The notes under the pieces were generated by a model, which was given only the letters and a program-made list of their open reading frames with translations, ran no database searches and was not told where the DNA came from. Position numbers and translations under genes: made by a program. 64,000 bases of DNA from Micromussa lordhowensis (Eukaryota; Cnidaria; Anthozoa; Scleractinia; Lobophylliidae), in the NCBI GenBank assembly GCA_964020085.1, contig OZ026600.1:3087901-3151900 (forward strand), read 5' to 3'. Below are positions 1 to 12,300 of this stretch, in pieces (position 1 is the first letter of the stretch; each line of letters starts with the position of its first letter).

Positions 1-328
1 TTGTCATCACAATCCTCTACTTACAAAACTATACTAGCATTACTTGTTTGCTTGGAATTCTTGAAGTTTTGAACATTTCAGTGAAGATCATGGATGAAAA
101 ATATCTAACTTATCGATGTTAATTTATCTAGTAAGTAGATGTGCCTGTACAAACAACTTCTCAGAACTTAGCGCTGTGCATTTAAGAAAAATGTACACCA
201 TTCAGATAGAATATTCTTCATAATAATATGCAATCATATATTTATTTTGTTGAGAGAATTTGAACTTCAGTGGAACTTCCATCAGAACATAGATGTAACT
301 TATTTTAGATTTTTTGTTTGTTTGATAG

Positions 329-3300
329 GAACATCTTGAGTTTCGTATTCATCTTCGGTTTGAATTTCTTATGCTGGGAATTGAGCCAGTGATTGAGAAG
401 CTACGCACTCTGGAGAATGCAACTCTTGATAGGTTTGTCCTAAGCATCTTGTAGTATTTATGAACAAACAAAGCAGCAGGTCCTACACGGCATCCAGCTT
501 TACTGGGACACACATAATGAGCTTGCAGTATTAAATGGCTTGGGTAACCAAGGAATGGATTTCATGTTACCCACATCCACAAGGCCAGCCATGCTTGCGT
601 TTATCTTGGAATAATAATTTGTTGTCGTTGTTTTGTGAATGACATTACATTGCACAGTATCTCCATAAATCGCAAGTGTAAGGGTGTTATCCAAAATAAA
701 AGAGCCACAAACTCTGTGTGCCAGCACATGTATCAGTAACATGGTATTAAATCATGTTCTACATCACAAATGATTTTACTTCCACACGAAGGAGAATCAG
801 TCAAGCACAAATTATTATGTATATTGTACACATTTTTGTTTCTTTCAGGCATTTAAACTTCTTTGACATTGTGAGAATTGATGATGAAAAGGAACTTTCT
901 AAGAGATATGGAATGGTAAATAACAAATCAAACTTTGATGTTTTAGTGGTCGACTCTTTTTTGTCTTAGTTTTTTTTAGTCCATAAGCTTTCAAAAGAAT
1001 CAGATTTTCAGATGAAGAGTCTTATGGGATCCTGATCTGGGGAGGACTTAATTCAGAAATTTATGAATGTACTTAGTTCTGATTCTCAGAATGACACAAA
1101 TTCCAATATTGTTTACTATTGAGACTTTTTTTTGTGTGTTTTTCTGTAGCCATATATTGATCTGCGGAGTGCTACCTGTATGTTTGATGTTCTCAGAAGA
1201 AAATTGTGCATAACATCAGCGTATCCACACCTGTTGTCCATTCTCCATCATTTGCTTCTTGTTCCAAGTGAGTAAGAATACTTCATGATCATACATGTAT
1301 GTGTATAGCTGCCTCTTAAGGAAATTTTAAAAAACTGGATCATTGGATAATAAAATTCAAGAGTTTTCATTGGCTTAGCCATCATGGTATATGAGGCATT
1401 ATTATATCTCACAGTTAGTACGCGCACCGTGATTGGTCAATTTAGTGGGCCGTATTCTACTGTCCGGCCCGCTAAAATTTGAAGCTGCTTTTGTTGCCAA
1501 AATGTTTTTTTGATTTATCGCCAAGCGTTCTTAACTCTTCTAGCAAGTAAAAGTTTAAAACTTTCTTCTACTTCTGAAATTGTGTATTAAAACCTGCTAA
1601 CGACTTAAGAGTCAATTAACGATTTTTTAAATTGACTCGTCTTGCTTTCGAGGTGTGTCAGAAATTTGAAGCCGTTCTGCGTGAATAGAAATTGTTTCCG
1701 AACCCAGACAGACACACAATAGAGATATAATAAATATCTTACTAACCTCGTTTTCTCGGTCCGTACTGTAAGTTGTGGATCCTCATTTTTCCCCTCCGAT
1801 TTATAGCTCGCACACTTCGCATTTGGGCCATAAATTGATGGGGAAAAAACTTGGTCCGTAACTTACAGTACGGCCCTCGAACTCGGTTAGTAAGAGGTAT
1901 TTATACCACGCTCTACAAAAATGCCAAGCAAAGGCATAATTTTTAGGGGCATTGTTATTTTCATTTTATTTAGTTTGCTAGTTTTTGGGGATATGTTTAA
2001 TAAAATAGTCATTCCACTTGCCCTTGTTGGATATGAGATGATTATAGCCAACTCGTTGCTCTGCACCTCATTGTTTTTCTACATGTATCTTCTCACATCT
2101 AACATACGCTCATGGAATAATTGTTAACTACAAATGCCTAGTCTTTCCACAGATCCTCTATTTTGTCCCGAGTTTGTTGAGAGTGAAAGCAAAATAATAA
2201 AGTGCTGAGGATTAGAAAAAGCTGGAACACAGTGGGGTGTGGCCACTCTTGAGTGCTTTCATTGCTCATACTCTCGAAAAAATAATTTGTAGCGTAAAGT
2301 AAACATCAGTGGACAGACTAAAGAGTGCTCATTTTTTTATTTCTGTCCATCTGTTTTGTAACAGTTATGATGACGAAACCTTCACTGTTTGTCTTGTAGA
2401 TGATCATGGTGTTGCTAGGAGACTATGGCAGTTGATTGACAGAGTCGTCCAGCAGATTGCTGTTCAGGAAGATGACGGCAGTGACCCAGATGTGACTCCG
2501 TTAGATATTAATGTTAACTACATTCTCGACACGTGAGTGGATCTGATTTTTGTTGATGAAGTTGGAAGCCTTGTTCAGCTGATTTCATAATTGAATATTT
2601 GATCGTCGCTGATGTTTTTTGGTTTGTTTCTGTTACAGATTACTTCACGAAGATGAGATGCGCAGGGAAGAACTTGGAGAAGATGGTGAGATAAATACTT
2701 GATTTTTTTCACACTGCCAACCGAGGGATACACTGGGCCATACTCTTTATACGTGTATCTAAATTTCATATCAGACCGAAGTATTAACAGGGTCTTCCAC
2801 TGCTGTTTCTCATGTGTTGTACAAGAAGTTTGTATGACTAATAATCTTTTACTGTCACAGTTGAAGGTCTTAAAGCCAAGCTTCAAAAGAAAGAAAGAGA
2901 GGTTGATAGCAAAAAGGAAGAACTGGTAAGCAATTAGGATACCAAAGCCACCCCTCATATTACAGAAAACCATGCCTGTAGACGTAACTGGCCTTATGTG
3001 TATCAACTGTGGTGCTGCGTTTCAAGCGTTAGCCCTTCGTCGGAGGATTCCGACGTTGGATTCGCTCCGACAAAGGGCTAATGCTGAAAACTCAGCTTTC
3101 AAATCTCTTTACGGCGGCCAATTCACATTATCAACTCAGTTGATAAAACCAAAATCTTATGTGTATCAGGTTCCTTTCAATGTGGACTTTCCTAAATTCT
3201 TTTAGCAAATCGTTATTCTGGAGAGCAACAATTTCAGTTCATCCTTACCTCTGCCAGAGAACATTTGATAACTTTGACACCAAAGTTATATGTATTGAAC

Positions 3301-6300
3301 AAGAAACCGGTAGAATGCAGCCCAGTTAGGGGAAGTGGGACCTAGCATAGACATCCCCACCTTGTACCGCTATCCCATCCTACATGTTTAAAAGCAACGC
3401 TATAATCGTTGCATTTTGATATCATAACAAAATGAAAATGTTATTGAACCTCCGAACAGGACGAGCTGAAGGAGGCTTTTGATAAAATGTCTGTCAAGCT
3501 TGAAAGGGAAGCACAAGAAAAGGAAGAAGCCATGCAGCAGATACGTGACCAAGAAGCGAAGTTGACTGAAGCTAACCAAAGAGTAAGTAAAGATGACTGT
3601 TCTATCTACACACTATCTAGACGCTTCCTAAGTTAAAGGGCAGGGATAGTAGAGAGATTAAGCGTGACGTTAGGTCAGACCACAAACAGCAAAAAATGAA
3701 ACTTCTGCCGTCTATCTTCAGCTGTTTGTACGTTAGAGTGAAAATATTTGTATTTGTGGTGAATAGTAGGAGACATTTTTTTTGTGTGGCTTATTTAAGG
3801 ATCCCAAGAAAAGAATACAAAAATCAGAGGTACTCTTTGTTGTCTGCCGTAAACATCATGCTTAAACTCTCCAGCAATAATTTCTTCCTATCGGCTGATT
3901 TGCAAACGTGCCATACAAATATGTTAGGTGAGGCAAAATAGTAGATTTCTACAGCTGTGACTTTGCCAGCCTGCGTGTCAGGCATCCGACCTAGAGGGGA
4001 GGGCAAGGGGAACTTTGCAGACCATGGGATTAAGTTATTGAGACCCAAACCTTACAGCTCGTTTCCACGTAAAAACCAATTCACTTCAACATTTCATATC
4101 TACATTACACTGGCCACCAAATTGTGGCTCTACTGAGTTAAAAAGGTTTCTTAAGGAAGTCGTTAACTAAAGTTTTTCTCAGGCAAAATGAAATTGTGGT
4201 ATGCAGTTTCTCTAGATTAAAGCGTTTTGTGTTTAATGTTGTGTGATCAGATGTGACTGTGTGTTTCTTTTAGCCCTTGTCGTTTGTAACTTTATTTACT
4301 TCTTGTTGCCTGTATGACGTTTTTAGTAACGCTCCTTTTCAACCACTACTTAACGGAACGGCTTCCCTCTGGGAAATGGATAGTGGTCGCTTAAAAGAGT
4401 TAAAAACAATGGAAAGCTCTCATCGGGACTTTGATTGCTGGCCGCCTAATAGGGGTGGCCGTTTAAAAGGTGACCCCTTCTTCGACTGTAGTGGGCTTCA
4501 ACTTCAATAAAGTTTTGTGCCGTGCGTTTTGTGCGCTCTGGTTTCCGTTCTGTCAATTGGCTTGTGTTTTTGGCGTGAATTCTTCTAGTCGGCTAGCCGG
4601 CATCTAATAACGCTACTTCTACCCTCTTTGTTCCAAGATTGAGCTTCAAGGTCAAGAAAAACACAGGTTAGAAGAAATGCTGAAAGGAGTGGGTGCCTCA
4701 ATACCAGACGATGCCAAGATTTCCAACCTGACCAGCGCTGCAGCAGCGGCAAAGTTGTCACCGATGACTGGTGTAACACCCCCGCCCCCTCCTCCCCCAC
4801 CACCAGGAGGAGCGCCACCCCCTCCCCCACCTCTCCCCGGAGGAGCCCCCTCACCACCTCCCCCACCTGGTGGTTTTCCAGGAAGTCCAGCCCCACCCCC
4901 TCCCCCTGGAGGCAAGGCAGAAGGGGGATTGTTTGGTTTTAGTAGGCAGCCGAATCGAAAAGCTCCCAAGCCTTCGCAACCGCTCAAGTCATTCAACTGG
5001 GCTAAATTACCTGATGTAAGTGACACCTTTAATATTTAAGTGCAACGCTTAACGTCTGTACGCAGTAAACTCACCTTGTTTGTTCTTGAAATCTGTGATA
5101 CGACAAGTACTTTAACTAAAGCCCCTCCACACTACACAGAAGGAATTTGAAAACACAGCAATAACTAACCATTTTGAGTTTGCATTTGATGTCATAGTTT
5201 TCGAAAGGCTCCGTTTTCAAAGTGATTTCCGTCCACACGAAAACGCAAAGCCGGCGTTTTCAAATTCCTCCGGTTTGAAGAGCGTTTTTGAAAAGCTCCG
5301 TGTTCGTGACGGATTAGTGCGGACGTTACGTCTAACCGTAGAAACAAGGCTGCTTTTTCAAATTCCTCCGGCGTAGTATGGACGCGTAAAGTGACGTCGA
5401 GCTTTCCAACATAAATTATGAAATTTATACAATTTTCAACACCAACAATATCTTTGTTGGTATTTGCAGCAATCAGACTGCCTGGCCGGCTGCGAAAGTA
5501 ATTAAAGGATGGGAAAAAATACAGTAGCCTCCATTTTGCAAAAAGCATATGTTGGGATGTGTCATTAGATACACTGTGTTCCTGGAAGCTCACAGCTTCC
5601 TCAAACTTTGCTGTCGGAAAAATGCTTTTCAGAACAGATAATGTCCGCGGACAAATATCGGGGGATATTTTCGTGCCAAATGAAGGTCATTTCTTGATTT
5701 CTATCAGTCTTGGAACGTTATGTATAATGACTTTCGACTTTCGCTTTTCTGAGTTCTTGTTTTTCATTTTTAGTCCAAAATTAAAGGCACTGTTTGGACA
5801 GATATTGACGATGCAAAGGTGAGATCTTTCATGTTTCTTTGTAAATAGAGATAACATGAAAATTTTCATGTCTGTTTTACTATATTTTCTACCCGAACAC
5901 ACACAAAAATATATTTTGTGAATAACTGGACTGTTAGCTGAAGCTCGTGGTTAAAGATCAAGCATCCATTTTTTTACCAAGACTTTGTGTCGTGAATAAT
6001 GCTGGATTGTTTAGAGGGAGGTTACTACATTGCATGTAAAAGTTTTTTCAGTGTTTCACTGTAGTTAGGCTACAAGAAGGAAAAATACCCATAGATTTGA
6101 ATACATTTTAACGAACTTCTTTTTCAATGACAAAACCCTTTCTTTTTAGGTGTATGCTGTCATGGATTTTGAAGACTTTGACAGAATGTTCTCTGCCTAC
6201 CAAAAGAAAGAGGTAGATAAACGGACAAACTCTTAGCGCGAATTTGAACGGAGACAGGTCTTTTTCTATCTTTGAAACAATAAAATGCGTGGGGAATTGT

Positions 6301-9300
6301 AACAAGAATGGATTGATTTTGTGGAACAGTAATCAAGTAATGGAAGGAAGCCTTAGGAATTAAGGATAGAAAGTAATTTAGAGCAATTTCAAGGCGTCTT
6401 GTTCCCTCAGCTCAGTTTTGGCGGGAAAAAATAGACGCCGCGCAGAAACTAGCTAATAATTAGAAGTGTTAAGAACTGTTGCCCAGCTGGCGGCAGCGCT
6501 AGTTTACACTAACAGATCTAACTCAAGTTTGGCATTTTATTTATTATTACTTTAGAAAGACAACAAGGATGCTGTCGATAGTGTATCAAGACCAAAAGAG
6601 TTGTCATTCGTCGACAGTAGGCGTGCACAGGTGTAGTTTCTCCTTCATAATAATCTGTACAAGATTTTTCTTTTTACGATAACTGCAGAAATTCTCGCGC
6701 GCTCATTGGCTAATTTTTATCGTCAATATGCGGACAGACACATGAATTTGAAATTCGTGCGACGCATCAGCGAGCGAGAGCGGACAATTCGACCATTTGT
6801 TATCGTAAAAAAACAAATTGACGTCAGTTTTCAATGAGTCTGTCCTGTTATTGACAATGAATTTCGTCATCACATTGTCAAAGTAGTCTGCGGATCCACT
6901 CGGCTATCGCCTCGTGGATCCACAGTTACTTTGACAATGTGATGACGAAATTTATGATCAATAACAGGACAGACGCATGAAAAACTGACGTCAATTTGTT
7001 ATTCGAAGTTGACTCTAAGACGCTATTGGTACACAAAGACAATATCATCTAGTTGACAGTTTTCGTTCTTTTCATCACTTGTCGAGTAGAGAATGGATTT
7101 GTAAAGAGAGGAAAGTTAATTTCACCGTACTAAAATTATAAGGTTCGAAAAATAGCAGCAGAAAAAGACCTTGAAGAACCCCTTCTGTAAGGTAAAAAAA
7201 AATTGAAGCAGCAACTCAGAGACTGATGATTTTGAATGATAAATAATAGAACTAGCTTTCAAATTTCCAAAAATAATAGGGTGCTTTATATAGGATTTGA
7301 AGTGTTCAGGTCTTAAAACGGTTTCTTACTTACGAAACTTGCATTACACTTGTAGCAAATAAATCTTAACAGTTTGTACTGACCTCAAGTGAGATACAAT
7401 GGACGATGTTATCGTCACTAATCATTTCAATGTGCTAATACCTACGAAATATTTTTTTTCCCTAGAACTGTGGCATTCTACTCACGAAGTTGAAGATGAC
7501 AGACGAAGAGATCACTGCAGCCATACTTTCAGTAGATGAAAACGACGAACTTTCGAAGGATATGGTGGAGCAGGTATTCAGAAATTGTGCAACTCTAGAA
7601 TTGTGCAGCTCTAGAATATGTCACAGTCTTAGTCTGGTTGGCGGAGGCCCATTTTCTTCCACGCTGTGAAATTTTTGCCCAAAAACCCGGAGCAATCAAA
7701 CCCTGGCTAGTCCCGACCACGATTCTGTAGATTTCAAGTCCAATGTAGTCTTGCTTCTCATATTAGTTTCTTCTGTTCAATATTGCGAGAAGCGACGATG
7801 GCGCAGTACTAATGTGGCTCGGTTCGATTCCGGCCCGTTGCCATACGTGGGTTGAGTTTGTTGTTGGTTCTCGCCATGCTCCGAGGTTTTTTCTCCGGGT
7901 TCTCCGGTTTTCCTCCCTCTACAAAAACCAACATTTCTAAATTCCAATTCGACCACGATAGAGGACCGGCACAAAAACCAGCTAAGACTGATGTGGCTTC
8001 CTCTTCCAATGTTGTTATTTATTTATAGTTTATCTGAAAGCGCGAGTAACACGTGTTTTCGTGATTGTTTGCAGCTTTTGAAGTATGTCCCGACATCAGA
8101 CGAGAAGAATCTTCTGAATGCTCACAACAAAGAAATCGAGCAGTTTGCTCGAGCGGACAGATTTTTATACGATATGTCAAGGTTAGAAAAAAGAATCTTA
8201 AATTAAGACCCCTTTTATCTTCGTAGTCTAAAGGAGAACTTTTGTTTTATTCCCTACGTGTAATAGGCCATTTCCGAGTTACCTTGCGCCTCGGTTTCAA
8301 AACGAGTCCGTGCAAAAACTTTCATATATGAAGATGAGTTTGATTTGCATGAAAATGAACTTGTAGGCGGAACACATTTCCATATGAAGAGTTTCGCACG
8401 TAGACTCGGAAATGGCAAATTGTTTTCTACTTAATTCCAAATAGCCTTTTATCGTATTGTATCTGTGTCCTTGTGCACCATGGTGAGGTAAACTGCATTT
8501 CGTAGTAAATTTTCAAATCTTTTATAAATTAGGCGAACTTGCGTTTGTGCCTTGTCATTTTGCAGAATTGTTCATTACGAGCAAAGATTGAAATCCTTGT
8601 TTTACAAAAAGAGATTTCCTGAAAGAATGGGCGAGGTTAAGCCAAGAGTGCAAGGTATGTGAATGATCAACAACGTATTTCTCCTAACAATACCACTGCA
8701 CGTAAGAAAAAAAAGGTTATACCTGAAAAATTCCATTCTGATGACGTAACTTGTGATTGTTTTTTTTTTTGTGGAGCAGCAACCAATAATAAGCATTGTA
8801 GATCTATCAATGTGATCAGAATGGCGGGAAAAGAATGGCCCTTTTCACGGTTAATTTTTCTCTTATAAAACTACAAAATGGCCCGATATTGCCTCATACA
8901 TGCTAGATTTTATTGTAATGCAAATAAGCAAAGTTAAACGTGAAAAGGGCTATTGAGCGCACAAGAGAGTCGTGTCTGATTATCAAGGTAGCTATATCAT
9001 CAGTCTAAAACCTCATGCGCGTTATGATTTAAAGATTTTTGAAGCTTGTTTCACTTAACTCAACAAGACCACAGTTTTGTCCAATATGAAGATAACTTTT
9101 TTAAGTAATTCAAAAACTTCGCCGGACTTCCAAATCATACTCGGCTTATTACTTTGTGTAAGATTTACACCCGTAGGAAGTCTAACTATTTTTTAAACTT
9201 TTGTTGTTTCTAAATACTTTTTTTCTCCGTAACAGCTGTTCTCGAAGCATCCAAAGAGCTCCAGAGAAGTAAAAGACTAAGAATATTGTTGGAAGTTGTT

Positions 9301-12300
9301 CTGGCGTTTGGAAACTACATGAACAGGGGTGCAAGAGGAAATGCTGTGGGTGAGGGACTTCACTTTAACTGCTTACCCTTTTTATGATTCTGTGCTCACT
9401 TCATTTTCAATTTGAGCTTGTTATTAAAGAAGCGATGTAAGAATGTGGCTCGGATTATTTGTAATGCTTGGTTTAATTTCTTCCATTTGTTAGGATTCAA
9501 GCTGGGCAGTTTAAACAGAATTATCGACACCAAATCCAGCTCCAATTCGAAAATAACTCTTCTTCATTACCTCATCATGGTACTGGAAAGAAAAGTAAGT
9601 TTCCAAAAAAAAATTCGTTTGACAGTGTAATTACTCTGGGTTTTTTAATTTTTAGTTTTTAGTTTTTTTTTGTTACTCTGTTGTTATCTTGAAAATTCAA
9701 GTTTACAGCTTCCAGAGCAACACGTATACGCGTAAAAACCCTGTCCAGTCACAAGTTGACCAGATATAACAGAACGTCCACGTGATGAGGTGTATGTTAT
9801 AGGTTGTTAAGAGACACTTTTTCTACATTTCAGTATCCCGAGGTCCTTAAGTTGGAAGAAGAGCTGGCGAACGTTAGGACAGCAGCTAAAGTCAAGTGAG
9901 TCTTACCACAATACTGTTTGTTTGTTTGTTTTTGTTTTTTTACAATATTGTTTGTGCTAGATTAAGAAAAGACTAACATCCTCAGTGCTCAGTTCTGAAG
10001 TCGTAAGATCAGTTGAAACAAACTACAAACTACGATTCTAATAAACTTAAGTTTAATTTTTTTGGAGCTAATTGCTGGACAAACGATCGCTGGATTCGCA
10101 ACTTTTGATGTCTGAGATGAATTAGTTGTACATGACTGTTGGCCCTTCATTAGGGTGAAACAGTCTTAAATTATTAGATCGCTTTTCTTTAGAGTTAGTC
10201 AAAAGTAACGCCTCTGCTTAGAAAGACCTCGTCTCAAACATTCACAAGCATTTCTGTAACTGAAACTATGTTTAACAATGTTTATTTAATAAACCCATAA
10301 AATGAATTTTCTGTGTCTGTGTAGAGTTTTCGAAATGCACATTGTGGGCAATTGGAGTGTGTATTTTATGTGCTATTTGGTAGAGCCATTTGCAATTCAC
10401 TTGTTGTTCATGGGATATTGTCCGTATTATACAGGCGAAAAAGTCGGTAGTAGGGAAGCATTGAGAAGGAAACTTTAAAAGCGCACTTAATTGTCGTGCG
10501 AATGGCGTTGGTGTCTGTTTACAGGTATCCAATTACGAAAAGTTGTAATTGGATACCTGTTAATTGGACACTCACGTGATCGCGCGCCAATTAAATGACA
10601 AAGAATCGTGCGGAGAGCACCAATCACAATCGAGAATTTTGTTATACATACGATTAGTACTGTCGCTTTTTTTTTCAGTTTGAACGAGTTAGAGACCGAA
10701 GCAAACGCTGTTAAAAAAGAGCTCAAAGAGGTTGAGAAGGTAAGTAAACTTACAAACAGCTCGATACACTTGATTCAACAAAGATTTGAGCTTAGAGCGG
10801 TTTTCAATTGAGTATCGTAAAACCAAAACCGAAGTAATCATTCTAGCCAATCACAAACAACACAGACAATCCGGTGAACCAATCAAAACTCGAAACACGC
10901 AGCTGACACAAAGCGCGGGAAAACGCGTGCGAACGATTTGCGATTGGGTTTGGTTTTACTTTCTGATTGGATGAAAAAGTGGCGCGAGTTCTTTAAGCCA
11001 ATCATGTAGCGTAACAAGTGTAAACCCAATAGTTTTGGACACTCAACTGAAAACCGCTCTAATGGCTCAGTTGTGTTCTTGTATGTCTCGTAGGAGCTTG
11101 AATTCCAACAAAAGAAAAAGGAACGTATTCATGGAGATAGGTTTGTGGACTCAATGGGCTCCTTCGTGAAAGTTGCACAGTTCTCGCTGTCTGAGTTGGA
11201 TGAAACTTGGAAAGATATGAAACAAAAGGTAAGGTTTTGTCAACTTACAACTTATTAGTAATAAGTATAAATCTACTAGCGTTCTATCACCGATCCTACT
11301 CACTTTCTGTTTTGTTGTAGATGGTGATTAGTGTAGCAGTGTGCGCTTGTTGACAAAAGGGCGGCCGGTTCTTTGCGTTTTCGAAGTTTTTGTGAAGAGG
11401 ATTAAGATAAATTGTTTCTAAAGTGAGATTTGTACTAAAACAATTAGATTTTTCGCTCTCGAGTTCTGTACGGATTGTTGTCTCGTCAACTATCTCCGTT
11501 CGAAATATACGAGACAACAAAGGTAGGAATTTCCCGGTTAGTGATTCAAACAAGAAAGAAAAGAAGCCATATATTTCTCATTTCATCTGTCCACATAACT
11601 TGAACTATAACTTCAGGCCCTAATATAATTCTCTTTTTCTTCGATTCTTACTGGTTTAAATTGATCACGTGTCGCGATAGTGTTCATCGGCGTAGAGGCA
11701 ATATCAGCCGATAGTTTCTGGACAGAAAGTAACACTTCATTGTTTAAATAGAAGTCTCGAGCTCATAATCTAGTTGTTTGTTACTAATTGAGGTGCGTTT
11801 CATTTTGGAAGGCTGTCATTAATTCTGTTCAATAACCATAACCATTTGTTACTTATTGCTTTCATATTCAATCGCTGATTGTATAACTGCAGAAATTCTC
11901 GCGCGCTCATTGGCTAATTTTTATCGTCAATATGCGGACAGACACATGAATTTGAAATTCGTGCGACGCGTCAGCGAGCGAGAGCGGGCAATTCGACCAT
12001 TTGTTATCGTAAAAAACAAATTGATGTCAGTTTTTAATGAGTCTGTCCTGTTAGTGACAATGAATTTCGTCATCACATTGTCAAAGTAGTCTGCGGATGT
12101 CGCCTCGTGAATCCACAGCTACTTTGACAATGTGATGACGAAATTTATGATCAATACTGAACAGGACAGACGCATGAAAAACTGACGTCAATTTGTTAAT
12201 TGTATAACTGATGTAACTTTTGTTTCGCTTGTTCATAGTACGGCAAAGCAGTGGCCATGTTTGGTGAAGATCCAAAACAGCTTCAGTCGGACGAGTTTTT

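Noticed and set aside
1921..2127. 68-codon hydrophobic frame as a small membrane protein
   Set aside because: It lies in a dispersed repeat in a DAAM intron, and a related frame appears in the 34.4 kb repeat copy.
4652..5026. Long glycine-rich reading frames on the minus strand across the DAAM FH1 exon
   Set aside because: They are the complement of proline codons; the plus-strand frame has splice sites in phase and matches DAAM.
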